Source: Streptomyces caeruleatus (GTDB taxonomy: Bacteria; Actinomycetota; Actinomycetes; Streptomycetales; Streptomycetaceae). From it: DNA of 64,000 nucleotides. The position numbers and the translations under genes were made by a program. The notes below the pieces were generated by a model. The model was not told the DNA's origin. It worked only from the letters and a program-made list of their open reading frames with translations, and searched no databases. This document shows positions 1 through 8,920 of the stretch, in pieces. The first letter of the stretch is position 1; every line of letters begins with the position of its first letter. The stretch is from positions 186,001-250,000 of the forward strand of contig NZ_KQ948936.1 in the NCBI RefSeq assembly GCF_001514235.1, written 5' to 3'.

Positions 1-283
1 ACCGCAGACGCCGGGTCTCGCCGCCGAGGATCGTGACGAGCTCGTCGTTGACGATCTTCAGGACCTGCTGGGCCGGGTTCAGCGCCTTGGAGACCTCGAC
101 GCCGAGCGCGCGCTCCTTGACGTTCTTGATGAACGTCCGGACGACAGGCAGCGCCACGTCCGCTTCGAGGAGCGCGATGCGGATCTCGCGCGCGGTGGCG
201 TCGATGTCCGCCTCGGAGAGCCGTCCCTTGCCGCGCAGGTTCTTGAAAGTCGCTGAGAGGCGATCGGAGAGAGTATCGAACAC
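1..283 (-). CDS. ffh: Signal recognition particle protein Ffh, N-terminal part (cut by window edge)
   Basis: Ffh is the SRP54 GTPase. It binds signal sequences on nascent membrane proteins and docks with FtsY. Only the first 94 codons are present, reading VFDTLSDRLSATFKNLRGKG and then a helical N domain with the ALLEADVALPVV motif typical of Ffh. The GTPase G domain and M domain lie beyond position 1. The GTG at 283 is chosen because the VFDTLSDRL start matches the family N terminus. The gene runs in the same direction as the amtB-glnB-glnD operon just upstream, but a hairpin lies between them. FtsY, its partner receptor, is encoded at 7604-8815. Confidence 0.93.
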   Translation of the reverse strand, partial: MFDTLSDRLSATFKNLRGKGRLSEADIDATAREIRIALLEADVALPVVRTFIKNVKERALGVEVSKALNPAQQVLKIVNDELVTILGGETRRLR

Positions 284-333
284 GGCGCTCGCGGTCCTCG
301 GGGTCGGTGGCAGCTGGAATCGCCCTCCAGGGT

Positions 334-359
334 ATCCCGGCCACGCAGGTTGCCGGGAT
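334..359 (-). terminator. Hairpin between glnD and ffh
   Basis: Perfect 8-bp inverted repeat (ATCCCGGC / GCCGGGAT) with a 10-nt loop, directly after the glnD stop. There is no clear U run, so it may be a weak terminator or a processing site. Confidence 0.4.
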
Positions 360-388
360 CCCTCGGTTCAGAGCCTTGGCACAGGGTC

Positions 389-2833
389 TCAGCCCCGCAG
401 CGTCTCCTCCACCTTGCGTGCCACGGCGGCCGCCTCCTCGCTGGGCAGCGGCGCTCCCTCGGGCCCTGTGACATAGAACGCGTCGACGGCGTTGGCACCC
501 AGCGTGCTGACATGCGCACTGCGCATCCGCACCGCCGCGTCCTCCAGGGCCCGGCCGATCCGGAACAGCAGCCCCGGGGCGTCCTGGGCCCGCACCTCGA
601 TCACCGTGGCCAGCCGGGACGCGGCCGGATGGACCGACACCCTCGGCGGCGGGGGCACGACACCCCGGCGGCGCGGATAGGCCGCGTCCCGCTCGGCGAG
701 GCGGCCCGCGATGTCCAGGGTGCCGTCCAGCGCGCGCACGAGGTCGGCGCGCAGCCGGGTGGCCTGCGGCAGGGAGCCGTACTCGGCGGCGACCCGCCAG
801 TTCAGCAGCAGGACTGCGCCCTCGACACCGTCGGGCAGGTCCAGGGCGCGCAGCTCGGCCGTGCGCACGGTGAGGCGGTGCATCGCGAGGACGCCGGCCA
901 CCGCGGGCAGCACGCCCGGCTGGTCCGGTACGGCGATGAGGAGTTCCACGCCGAGCGGCTCGGGATCGCCCGAGGGCTCCTCCGACGGTGGCTCGGTCTG
1001 CGCGCGCAGGGACAGCACCGGGCTGCCGGTCGCCATGGCCTCGATGGCGAGGCGCTCCTGCTCGGCGGTGGGCGCGGCGGCCTCGGGCTCGTCCAGGTCG
1101 TCCCCCGCGAGCACGGCGGCGACCCGTTTCACCAGGTCGGCGACGAGGGACCCCCGCCAGGACGACCAGGCTGCCGGGCCGGTGGCCAGCGCGTCGGCCT
1201 CGGTCAGGGCGTGCAGCAGCTCCAGCGTGCCCTGCGAGCCGACCGCCTCGGCGACCGAGCGCACGGTGGCCGGGTCCTCCAGGTCGCGCCGGGTGGCCGT
1301 GTCGACGAGCAGCAGGTGATGGCGTACGAGGGCGGAGAGCACGGCCACGTCGTCGCGGTCGAAGCCGATCCGCGCGGCGACGTCCTTGGCGATGATCTCG
1401 CCGGCCACCGAGTGGTCGCCGGGCCAGCCCTTGCCGATGTCGTGCAGCAGCGCGGCGACCAGGAGGAGGTCGGGGCGGTGGACGCGGCGGGTGAACTCGG
1501 AGGCCCGCACGGCCGTCTCGATCAGGTGCCGGTCGACGGTCCAGATGTGCACGGCGTTGCGCTGCGGGCGGCAGCGCACCCGCTCCCAGTCGGGGAGAAG
1601 CCGGGTGATCAGGCCCTCGGCCTCCAGTGCCTCCCACACGTCGATCGTGGGGCGGCCGGAGCCGAGCAGGGTCACGAGCTGCTCTCGCGCCTCGGCGGGC
1701 CAGGGCGTGGGCAGCGGACGCACGGTGGCCGCCATACGCCGTACGGCGTGCAGGGAGAGCGGGAGCCCGGCCTGCGCGGCGGCGGCCGCGGCGCGCAAGG
1801 GGAGCACGGGGTCGCGTTCGGGGCGCGCGGCGCGGGCGAGCACCACCTCGCCGTCCTGTTCGACCACGCCCTCGGCGAGGGGGGACCTCTCCGCCGTCGG
1901 CTTCCCGCCGCCCAGCATGGCGCGCAGCCTCGGCCGCACGGCGCGCGAGCGCAGCACGCGCCCCACTTCACGCCAGGTGACATCGCTGGCGTACGAGATG
2001 ACCCGCGCCGCCTCGTACACCTGCCGCAGCAGCGTGTCCGCGTCGAGCAGGCCGAGCTCGGCGGCGACCTGGTCCTGCTCCTGGAGCGAGAGCCGGTCGG
2101 TCGCGCGCCCGGTGGTCAGATGCAGGGCGTCGCGTACGTCGAGCAGTCGGCGCCGGGCGTCGGCGAGGCCCTCGCGCGGGGCGTCGGCCAGCCAGGAGGC
2201 GGCGACGGCGCGCAGGATGGTGGCGTCGCGCAGGCCGCCGCGCGCTTCCTTGAGGTCGGGTTCCAGGAGGTACTGGAGCTCGCCCTGGCGCTCGGCGCGT
2301 TCGGCGGACAGCTCCTGGAGTTCCGGCAGCCGCTTGGGCGCCTGGTTGCGCCAGTCGGCCAGGACCGCCGTCCGCAGTCCTGCCGTGAGCCCCAGGTCAC
2401 CGGCGATGTGCCGGGCGTCCAGCAGACCCAGCTGGACCTTGAGGTCCTCACCGGCCGTCTTGCGGGCTTCGGCGGGCGTACGCACGGAGTGGTCGAGGGC
2501 GAGGCCGAGGTCCCAGACCGGGTACCAGATGCGGTCGGCCAGGGCGGCCACCGCGCCGGAGTCGGCGCCGTCGTGCAGCAGGAGCAGGTCCAGGTCGCTG
2601 CGCGGGGACAGCTCGCCACGGCCGTAGCCGCCGACGGCGACGAGGGACACCCCCCGCAACCCCTCGGCGCCGGCGGCGAACAGGCCGGTCAGCCACTCGT
2701 CGGTCAGTTCGGCGAGGGCGGAACGGCGCGGCGGCCCGGACCGCGCCTCCTCCGTGAGGAGACGCAGCCGGGCCGCCGCGTAGCCGCTGGGTCCCGAGTC
2801 CTCTGCATCCTTGGAAACGTCCGTGCTCGTCAC
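389..2833 (-). CDS. glnD: PII uridylyl/adenylyltransferase GlnD
   Basis: GlnD is a bifunctional nucleotidyltransferase that modifies the PII protein GlnB/GlnK. In S. coelicolor it is known to adenylylate GlnK at Tyr51. The 814-residue product shows a nucleotidyltransferase motif (VGGYGRGELSPRSDLD, residues about 67-82), an HD hydrolase motif (LLHDIGKG, about residue 467) and two C-terminal ACT domains (ELLIAVPDQPGVLPAV and VIEVRAQDAPGLLFRIGRAL). The GTG at 2833 is chosen because AGGAG lies a few bases upstream. The open frame extends further but would overlap glnB. It is the last gene of amtB-glnB-glnD, 28 bp after glnB, so it shares the GlnR-controlled promoter. Confidence 0.95.
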   Translation of the reverse strand: MTSTDVSKDAEDSGPSGYAAARLRLLTEEARSGPPRRSALAELTDEWLTGLFAAGAEGLRGVSLVAVGGYGRGELSPRSDLDLLLLHDGADSGAVAALADRIWYPVWDLGLALDHSVRTPAEARKTAGEDLKVQLGLLDARHIAGDLGLTAGLRTAVLADWRNQAPKRLPELQELSAERAERQGELQYLLEPDLKEARGGLRDATILRAVAASWLADAPREGLADARRRLLDVRDALHLTTGRATDRLSLQEQDQVAAELGLLDADTLLRQVYEAARVISYASDVTWREVGRVLRSRAVRPRLRAMLGGGKPTAERSPLAEGVVEQDGEVVLARAARPERDPVLPLRAAAAAAQAGLPLSLHAVRRMAATVRPLPTPWPAEAREQLVTLLGSGRPTIDVWEALEAEGLITRLLPDWERVRCRPQRNAVHIWTVDRHLIETAVRASEFTRRVHRPDLLLVAALLHDIGKGWPGDHSVAGEIIAKDVAARIGFDRDDVAVLSALVRHHLLLVDTATRRDLEDPATVRSVAEAVGSQGTLELLHALTEADALATGPAAWSSWRGSLVADLVKRVAAVLAGDDLDEPEAAAPTAEQERLAIEAMATGSPVLSLRAQTEPPSEEPSGDPEPLGVELLIAVPDQPGVLPAVAGVLAMHRLTVRTAELRALDLPDGVEGAVLLLNWRVAAEYGSLPQATRLRADLVRALDGTLDIAGRLAERDAAYPRRRGVVPPPPRVSVHPAASRLATVIEVRAQDAPGLLFRIGRALEDAAVRMRSAHVSTLGANAVDAFYVTGPEGAPLPSEEAAAVARKVEETLRG

Positions 2834-2861
2834 CCAGCGACTCCTGTTCTGTTTTCCTGCC

Positions 2862-3200
2862 TCAGAGCGCGTCGGGCCCGCGCTCGCCGGTGCGGACCCG
2901 TACGGCCGTCTCGACCGGCAGGGACCAGACCTTGCCGTCACCGATCTTGCCGGTGCGGGCGGCCTTGACGATGACGTCGATCAGCTGCTCGGCGTCGTCG
3001 TCCTCGGCCAGGACCTCGATGCGGATCTTCGGGACCAGGTCGACGGTGTACTCGGCACCGCGGTAGACCTCGGTGTGGCCCCGCTGACGACCGTAGCCGC
3101 TCGCCTCGGTGACCGTCAGGCCGTGGACCCCGAAGGCCTGGAGGGCTTCCTTGATCTCGTCGAGCCGGTGGGGCTTGACGACTGCGGTGATGAGCTTCAT
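2862..3200 (-). CDS. glnB: Nitrogen regulatory PII protein GlnK
   Basis: This 112-residue PII protein begins MKLITAVVKPHRLDEIKEAL. It is a trimeric 2-oxoglutarate/ATP sensor that controls AmtB and nitrogen metabolism. The T-loop carries GHTEVYRGAEY with Tyr51, the residue that GlnD nucleotidylylates. The C-terminal region contains TGKIGDGKVW, matching PII signature 2. The ATG overlaps the amtB stop as ATGA, so the two genes are translationally coupled. This amtB-glnK pairing is near universal and supports the assignment. Streptomyces literature uses glnK or glnB for this gene. Confidence 0.97.
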   Translation of the reverse strand: MKLITAVVKPHRLDEIKEALQAFGVHGLTVTEASGYGRQRGHTEVYRGAEYTVDLVPKIRIEVLAEDDDAEQLIDVIVKAARTGKIGDGKVWSLPVETAVRVRTGERGPDAL

Positions 3201-4552
3201 GCGTCCACCTTCTTGCTCGCGGCCGCGGCGACCGGGGCCGGAGCGGCGCTCCGGACGGCACCGCCGCCGGCACCACTGAAGTCGTATGCGGTCTCGGCGT
3301 GCTCGGCCTGGTCGATACCGGCCACCTCCTCGTCCTCCGTGACCCGCATCCCGATCGTCTTGTCGAGGACCAGGGCGAGGATCGCGGAGACGACCAGGGA
3401 GTAGACGAGGACACCGCCGACACCGGCGAGCTGCTTCCACAGCTGGTCGAAGCTGTGGTCGCCGTAGAAGACGCCGGTGGCCTCGGACTGGCCCTTGCCG
3501 CTGGCGAAGAAGCCGATCAGGATCGAGCCGGCGATACCGCCGACCAGGTGGACACCGACGACGTCGAGCGAGTCGTCGTAGCCGAACTTGTACTTCAGAC
3601 CGACGGCCATGGCGCACAGGAGACCGGCGATGGCGCCGACGGCGATCGCGCCGATCGGGGTGACCGCGCCACCGGCCGGGGTGATGGCGACCAGACCCGC
3701 GACCGCACCGGAGGCGGCGCCCAGCGTGGTGAACGCGCCGTGGCGGATCTTCTCGTAGATGAGCCAGGCGAGCATGGCGGCGGCGGTGGCCACCTGGGTG
3801 TTGACGAACATCAGCGAGCCGACGCCGTCGTCGTTGCCGAGCCAGGAACCGGCGTTGAAGCCGAACCAGCCGAACCACAGCAGGCCCGCGCCGAGCATGA
3901 CCAGCGGGAGGCTGTGCGGACGCATCGGGTCCTTCTTGAAACCGACGCGCTTGCCGATGACGAGGATCACGCCGAGCGCCGCGGCACCGGCGTTGATGTG
4001 GACCGCCGTACCACCGGCGAAGTCAATCACGCCCATGTCGAAGGCCCAGCCGCCCGCGCCCCAGACCCAGTGGGCGACCGGGAAGTACACGACCGTGGCC
4101 CACAGGGCGATGAACAGCGCCCAGGCCGAGAACTTCACACGGTCCGCGAGAGCACCGCTGATCAGGGCGGGCGTGATGATCGCGAACATCAGCTGGAAGA
4201 CGAAGAAGACCAGCAGCGGAATGTTGTACGTCGTGCCCGCCGAGCTCCAGAGCTCGCCCTTGTCGACGTTGCTGAGGCCGATCCAGTCGGAGTTCCAGCC
4301 GATGAGGCTGCCGGAGTCGGTACCGAACGCCATGGAGAAGCCGTACAGCACCCACAGGATGGTGACGATCCCCAGACTGATGAAGCTCATCATCAGCATG
4401 TTCAGGGTGCTCTTGACGCGGACCATGCCTCCGTAGAAGAAGGCCAGTCCCGGGGTCATGAGCATCACCAGGGCGGAACAGATGAGCATGAAGCCTGTGT
4501 TGGCGGGCGACAGCTCTACCTTGTCTGCCGCCATCATGATGGCTGGTGCCAT
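3197..4552 (-). CDS. amtB: Ammonium transporter AmtB
   Basis: A 451-residue Amt/Rh channel protein in the cytoplasmic membrane, with about eleven hydrophobic segments. The two pore histidines are visible in family contexts: DFAGGTAVHINAG and DVVGVHLVGG. An N-terminal GLAFFYGGMVR motif is also typical. The ATG at 4552 is preceded by GAGGAGA. The long in-frame extension upstream runs through the GlnR box and is not coding. It is the first gene of amtB-glnB-glnD, with a 4-bp stop/start overlap to glnB, as expected for a transporter blocked by its PII partner. Confidence 0.97.
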   Translation of the reverse strand: MAPAIMMAADKVELSPANTGFMLICSALVMLMTPGLAFFYGGMVRVKSTLNMLMMSFISLGIVTILWVLYGFSMAFGTDSGSLIGWNSDWIGLSNVDKGELWSSAGTTYNIPLLVFFVFQLMFAIITPALISGALADRVKFSAWALFIALWATVVYFPVAHWVWGAGGWAFDMGVIDFAGGTAVHINAGAAALGVILVIGKRVGFKKDPMRPHSLPLVMLGAGLLWFGWFGFNAGSWLGNDDGVGSLMFVNTQVATAAAMLAWLIYEKIRHGAFTTLGAASGAVAGLVAITPAGGAVTPIGAIAVGAIAGLLCAMAVGLKYKFGYDDSLDVVGVHLVGGIAGSILIGFFASGKGQSEATGVFYGDHSFDQLWKQLAGVGGVLVYSLVVSAILALVLDKTIGMRVTEDEEVAGIDQAEHAETAYDFSGAGGGAVRSAAPAPVAAAASKKVDA

Positions 4553-4888
4553 CGGCGTCTCCTCGTCATTGGTACGGCCCCGTGCGGGCGAAGCCTGAGC
4601 GGATTGAGGGGTGGGCCGGTTATGCGCCAAGAGATTGACGCAGCGCCGTTTCGGTGAAAGCCCCTCGTTGTTTCGCCGCCGTGACGAAGGCACCCTGTGT
4701 GTTACGCCTTGATGAACTGCGAGATGTTCGGCTGCGCGATCGTTATCGTGGCGCAACCTTCATTTGAAGGAAAGGATCCGGCCGCGGTCGGCCTTCCGAT
4801 GACCTGGCATGGGGGAGCCGAGTCGGGCAGTTCGGGAGGGCCGGCCGCGGCCGGGGTTCAGGGGTTGCCCCGCGCGAGCGCGCGGGGC
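4553..4888. other. Intergenic region amtB-nsdA (336 bp)
   Basis: Holds the amtB ribosome binding site, the GlnR box and presumably the amtB promoter. The part nearest nsdA (about 4760-4888) shows no clear terminator or other feature to me. Confidence 0.6.
4648..4685 (-). promoter_or_regulatory. GlnR box upstream of amtB
   Basis: Read on the minus strand the site is GTCAC-n6-GAAAC-n6-GGGCT-n6-GAAAC. This follows the known GlnR a1-b1-a2-b2 layout (gTnAC-n6-GaAAC repeated at 22-bp period). Both b half-sites are exact and one a half-site is exact. It lies 96 bp upstream of the amtB ATG. A further GTAAC lies just upstream, consistent with a second weaker site. GlnR activation under nitrogen limitation is inferred from the family. 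Confidence 0.85.
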
Positions 4889-6415
4889 TCAGACCGCCTC
4901 CGCGGTCTCCGGCAGCTCGACGGCGAGCTTGTCCGTCAGGTCCACGACCTCGGCGAGCTCCCCGAAGTCGCGTGCCGCGGTGTCGACCGTCTTTCGAATA
5001 CGAGTGTTGACGCGCTCGGAGCGCACCTTCTTGGCGATGCGCATGGCCTGCTCCGCGTAGACCGCGCTCTGCTCGGGCTCCTGCCGGAGCAGATGCACCG
5101 TGGCCATGCCGATGAGGTTCAGTGCGTACGACCGCTGGTGCTCGGCGTCCTTCGCGAACAGGTCGACGGCCTGCTGCATCAGCGGCTCGGCGAGCGAGGC
5201 GTACGTGGGGCTGCGGCCGGCGACATAGGCGAGGTCACGGTAGGAGTGGGAGTTCTCGCCGTAGAGCTCGGCCTCGGAGAAGAAGCGGATCCAGTCGGGG
5301 TCGGGCTCGTCCCAGTCCACGGCCTCGGCGAAGGTGTCCTCGGCCATCCGGACGGCCCGCTTGCACTTGCCGGGCTGGCCCATGTTGGCGTAGGCGCGGG
5401 CCTCCATCGCATACAGCATCGACTGGGTCCGCGGGCTGGCGCAGTCCCGGCTGCCGTACTGTGCGAGGTGGATCAGCTCCAGCGCGTCGTCGGGCCGGCC
5501 GAGGTGGATCATCTGGCGGCTCATGCTGGACAGGATGTACGAGCCGAGCGGCCGGTCGCCCGCCTCTTTGGCGGCGTGCAGCGCGAGGACGAAGTACTTC
5601 TGGGCGGTCGGCTGGAGCCCCACGTCGTACGACATCCAGCCGGCCAGTTCCGCCAGCTCGGCGGCGACCTTGAACAGCTTCCTGGCGGTGGCCTCGGGGT
5701 GGGGTTCCTGGAGCAGATCGGTCACCTCGTGCAGCTGACCCACGACGGCCTTGCGGCGCAGCCCGCCGCCGCACTGCGCGTCCCACTGCCGGAACATCAC
5801 GGTGGTGGACTCCAGCAGGTCCAGCTCGGGCTTGGACAGCCGGCCACGCGCGCGCGAGGACGGGACGGGCCGGGGCTCCTGGTACGGGACGGGCGGCGCG
5901 GGGACCAGCCAGCGCTGCATCGGCTCGATGAGGGCCGGGCCCGCGGACAGGGCCAGCGAGCTCCCGAGGAAGCCGCGCCGCGCCAGCATCAGGTCGCTGC
6001 GCGAGAACTCGCTGAGCAGGGCCACCGCCTGCGGGCCCGTCCAGGGCAGGTCGATACCGGACACGGAGGGTGACTGCCGGGCGACGCGCAGACCGAGGTC
6101 CTCGACGGAGACGACGCAGCCGAACCGCTCGGAGAACAGCTCGGACAGGATCCGCGGGATCGGCTCGCGGGGGTTCTCGCCGTCCAGCCAGCGGCGCACC
6201 CGGGAGGTGTCGGTCGAGATGTGGTTGGCACCCAACTGGCGGGCACGGCGGTTGACTTGGCGGGCGAGTTCGCCCTTCGACCAGCCGCTGCGCACGAACC
6301 AGGACGCGAGCAGCTCGTTCGGGCGCTTGTCAGCGTGCGATGCGCCACCAGCACTCGTACCGCTTCCGCTGTTGCCGCTCACTGGAACGCCCCCATCCCT
6401 TGGACCACTTGTCAT
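4889..6415 (-). CDS. nsdA: NsdA, negative regulator of sporulation and antibiotic production
   Basis: Encodes about 508 residues matching NsdA as I know it from S. coelicolor, where disruption raises sporulation and actinorhodin production. The N-terminal third has a helix-turn-helix-like stretch (ELARQVNRRARQLG, then TSRVRRWLDGENPREPIP). The rest is helical with TPR-like repeats (for example DALELIHLAQYGSRDCASPRTQSMLYAMEARAYANMGQPGKCKRAV). The start is uncertain: the ATG at 6415 is given, a GTG at 6382 (VSGNSG) is possible, and a TTG at 6427 is also in frame. It stands alone between the nitrogen operon and the PrimPol-like gene. Confidence 0.88.
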   Translation of the reverse strand: MTSGPRDGGVPVSGNSGSGTSAGGASHADKRPNELLASWFVRSGWSKGELARQVNRRARQLGANHISTDTSRVRRWLDGENPREPIPRILSELFSERFGCVVSVEDLGLRVARQSPSVSGIDLPWTGPQAVALLSEFSRSDLMLARRGFLGSSLALSAGPALIEPMQRWLVPAPPVPYQEPRPVPSSRARGRLSKPELDLLESTTVMFRQWDAQCGGGLRRKAVVGQLHEVTDLLQEPHPEATARKLFKVAAELAELAGWMSYDVGLQPTAQKYFVLALHAAKEAGDRPLGSYILSSMSRQMIHLGRPDDALELIHLAQYGSRDCASPRTQSMLYAMEARAYANMGQPGKCKRAVRMAEDTFAEAVDWDEPDPDWIRFFSEAELYGENSHSYRDLAYVAGRSPTYASLAEPLMQQAVDLFAKDAEHQRSYALNLIGMATVHLLRQEPEQSAVYAEQAMRIAKKVRSERVNTRIRKTVDTAARDFGELAEVVDLTDKLAVELPETAEAV

Positions 6416-6840
6416 CGAGTGCGCCAAGCCCTATCAGAATGCCGGTAAATTCGGTCGTCCGTCCGGCACTTGTCACCCTTCGAACGGAAAGCCGACTTGC
6501 CCCCGGCATACCCACGAGCGCATGTGCCCCGAGGGTTCGTGCACACACGGTAATCCTACGATCACGCCTCCTGCCATGGCGATCCCGGAAACGCCACCAT
6601 TCGCCACCCCTTCGAATGAACTAACGGCCGCCTCCACACGATTCACTTGACATAGGACGGCCGGAACTGGGCGGAGCGAAGCATCAGGAGGCGCGTGTCG
6701 TCGAGCCCACCACCCTGGGCGCTTCCAGGCGCCGCGTGAGCCGAGCGGCGTCAGAGGGTAACCGGCCACCCGAGAACACAGAGGGTCACGTTCCGCATCC
6801 GCGCCGTAACCACCCGCGCGCTGGACCCGTTGGAGGGGGC
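6416..6840. other. Divergent intergenic region nsdA / PrimPol-like gene (425 bp)
   Basis: Should contain both promoters. A TTGACA hexamer is present on the plus strand at 6647-6652, but I see no good -10 at the right distance. Two TTCGAA palindromes occur (near 6479 and 6611). No gene or convincing operator is visible. Confidence 0.4.
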
Positions 6841-7497
6841 ATGGGCTTCACGATCGGCGGCATCCGGGAGATTCGATCCGGCGCGCGTCGACGCGGCCGC
6901 TCCTCGGAGTGCACCGCCGTCGCCGAGTTCACCGGACTGTGGGGCTGGGACGTGGTGCCCGGCGCGCGGGCCGCGGGGGGCGCCTGTTCGTGCGGCGACT
7001 CCGACTGCGGCGCCCCCGGCGCGCACCCTCTCGACTTCGCGCCCCCCGTCCCGGCCGGGGCCACGCTCGACGACGTCAGCAAGGCGTGGTCGGAGTTCCC
7101 GGGCGCCTCGGTGATGCTGCCGGTGGGCCAGGCGTTCGACGTGATCGAGGTGGCCGAGCCCGCCGGACGCCGCGCGCTGGCCCGGCTCGAACGCATGGGA
7201 CTCCCCCTCGGTCCGGTCATCGCCACCCCCGAGGGCCGCGCCCACTTCTTCGTCGCCCCGGGCGCCGCCGCCGAGCTCCCCGAGCTCCTCTACCGCCTGG
7301 GCTGGGACGACCCCACCCATCTCGACCTGCGCGGCCTCGGCCCGGGCACGTCCATCACGGCCCCGCCCTCCGACCGGGGCGGCCTGGGACCGGTGCGCTG
7401 GCTGAGGCCACCGGAACTGGACACGGCCTCGAAGCCGCCGGCGGCACGGTTACTGCTGGGGACATTGGCGTACGTGGCACATCGGTCGCGGGCGTAG
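6841..7497 (+). CDS. Bifunctional DNA primase/polymerase (PrimPol-like) domain protein
   Basis: A 218-residue protein resembling the N-terminal prim-pol domain used in plasmid and phage primases but standing alone, as in other streptomycetes. Visible features are a Cys/His-rich motif (CSCGDSDCGAPGAHP, residues about 54-68), an acidic pair in FDVIEVAEP, a conserved histidine in GRAHFF, and the loop PGTSITAPPSDRGG. All fit the family active site. The ATG at 6841 follows GGAGGGGG. It is convergent with ftsY, separated by a strong hairpin. Whether it synthesises primers is unknown. Confidence 0.75.
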   Translation: MGFTIGGIREIRSGARRRGRSSECTAVAEFTGLWGWDVVPGARAAGGACSCGDSDCGAPGAHPLDFAPPVPAGATLDDVSKAWSEFPGASVMLPVGQAFDVIEVAEPAGRRALARLERMGLPLGPVIATPEGRAHFFVAPGAAAELPELLYRLGWDDPTHLDLRGLGPGTSITAPPSDRGGLGPVRWLRPPELDTASKPPAARLLLGTLAYVAHRSRA

Positions 7498-7529
7498 CAC
7501 AGGGCCCGCCTGTCGCAGTCGTACACAGC

Positions 7530-7572
7530 GAAGCGCCCGTCCCCCAACTGCACCTTGGGGGGCGGGCGCTTC
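7530..7572. terminator. Bidirectional hairpin between PrimPol-like gene and ftsY
   Basis: A 17-bp stem with one internal mismatch (GAAGCGCCCG + CCCCCAA arms) and a 7-nt loop, placed between two convergent genes. Confidence 0.75.
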
Positions 7573-7603
7573 TTCGAACCAGATACCAGATTCGTAGGTG
7601 GGG

Positions 7604-8815
7604 TCACTCCCCGATAAGGGCGTCAACGAACGCCTCCGGCTCGAACGGCGCCAGGTCGTCGGCGCCCTCGCCCAGCCCGATCAGCTTCACCGGGACGCCC
7701 AGCTCGCGCTGGACCGCGACCACGATGCCGCCCTTGGCCGTGCCGTCGAGCTTGGTGAGCACGATGCCGGTGATGTCGACGACCTCGGCGAAGACGCGGG
7801 CCTGGACCAGGCCGTTCTGTCCGGTCGTCGCGTCCAGCACCAGCAGGACCTCGTCCAGCGGCGCGTGCTTCTCGACGACCCGCTTGACCTTGCCGAGCTC
7901 GTCCATGAGGCCGGTCTTGGTGTGCAGGCGCCCGGCGGTGTCGATGAGGACGACGTCGGAGCCCATCTCCTTGCCCTCCTTCACCGCGTCGAACGCGACG
8001 GAGGCGGGGTCGCCGCCCTCAGGACCGCGCACGGTGTAGGCGCCGACGCGCTCGCCCCAGGTCTGGAGCTGGTCGGCGGCGGCGGCTCGGAAGGTGTCGG
8101 CGGCGCCGAGGACCACGCTGCGGCCGTCGGCCACGAGGACGCGGGCGAGCTTGCCGGTGGTGGTGGTCTTGCCGGTGCCGTTGACGCCGACGACCATCAC
8201 GATGCCGGGCTTGCTGGTCTCCGGCTCGGTGCGGACCGTGCGGTCGAAGTCGGTGCCGACCAGCTTGAGGAGTTCCTCGCGCAGCAGGCCGCGCAGCTCG
8301 GCGGGGGTGCGGGTGCCGAGCACCTTCACGCGCTCGCGCAGGCCGTCGACGAGTTCCTGGGTGGGGGCCACCCCGACGTCGGCGGTGAGCAGCGTGTCCT
8401 CGATCTCCTCCCAGGTGTCGTCGTCGAGGTGCTCGCGCGACAGGAGCGTGAGCAGCCCCTTGCCGAGGGCGTTCTGCGAGCGGGAGAGCCGGGCGCGCAG
8501 CCGGATCAGGCGGCCGGCGGTGGGCTCCGGGACCTCGATCTCGGTCGGCGGGAGCTCTTCGACGACGGGCGGTTCCTCGACGGCGACCCCGGTCGAGCCG
8601 TCGGGAAGGTCCACCTCCTCTATGGTCCGGCGCTCTTCGTCGCGCGGTGTCTCGGCCTCGTCGCCGACGTGCGGCTCGGCCGGTGGGGCGGTGATGTCGG
8701 GGGCGGCGGGCGGCGGCGGGGGCAGCTGCTTCTTGCGACGGCTGCCGACGATGAGCCCGCCGAGCGCGCCGAGCACGACCACGGCGATGACTACAGCAAG
8801 GATGACGATGTCCAT
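7604..8815 (-). CDS. ftsY: SRP receptor FtsY
   Basis: FtsY is the membrane-associated GTPase that receives ribosome-SRP complexes. The 403-residue protein starts with a membrane segment (DIVILAVVIAVVVLGALGGL) followed by basic residues, then an acidic/proline linker, then the NG domain. GTPase motifs are G1 GVNGTGKTTTTGKLA, G3 DTAGRLHTKTGLMDEL and G4/G5 TKLDGTAKGG. The ATG at 8815 gives this N-terminal anchor. An in-frame ATG at 8836 would add seven residues. An N-terminal transmembrane helix is usual in actinobacterial FtsY, whereas E. coli FtsY has an acidic A domain. Confidence 0.96.
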   Translation of the reverse strand: MDIVILAVVIAVVVLGALGGLIVGSRRKKQLPPPPPAAPDITAPPAEPHVGDEAETPRDEERRTIEEVDLPDGSTGVAVEEPPVVEELPPTEIEVPEPTAGRLIRLRARLSRSQNALGKGLLTLLSREHLDDDTWEEIEDTLLTADVGVAPTQELVDGLRERVKVLGTRTPAELRGLLREELLKLVGTDFDRTVRTEPETSKPGIVMVVGVNGTGKTTTTGKLARVLVADGRSVVLGAADTFRAAAADQLQTWGERVGAYTVRGPEGGDPASVAFDAVKEGKEMGSDVVLIDTAGRLHTKTGLMDELGKVKRVVEKHAPLDEVLLVLDATTGQNGLVQARVFAEVVDITGIVLTKLDGTAKGGIVVAVQRELGVPVKLIGLGEGADDLAPFEPEAFVDALIGE

Positions 8816-8863
8816 AACCCGTCCAGTATCGGCCATGGAGTCCCGCGACACCCCTCTGGATGT

Positions 8864-8878
8864 CTGACACACCGTCAG
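8864..8878 (+). promoter_or_regulatory. Inverted repeat CTGAC-n5-GTCAG
   Basis: Perfect 5-bp arms (CTGACACACCGTCAG) 43 bp upstream of the LLM oxidoreductase start and 49 bp upstream of ftsY. The spacing suits a dimeric repressor, but the regulator is unknown. Confidence 0.4.
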
Positions 8879-8920
8879 CTAACGTCCGCCTTCACACCCG
8901 CCCGGTGAAGGGGGACCCCC

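Noticed and set aside
6416..6840. Short open frames upstream of the PrimPol-like gene
   Set aside because: No codon bias or ribosome sites; likely divergent promoter region.
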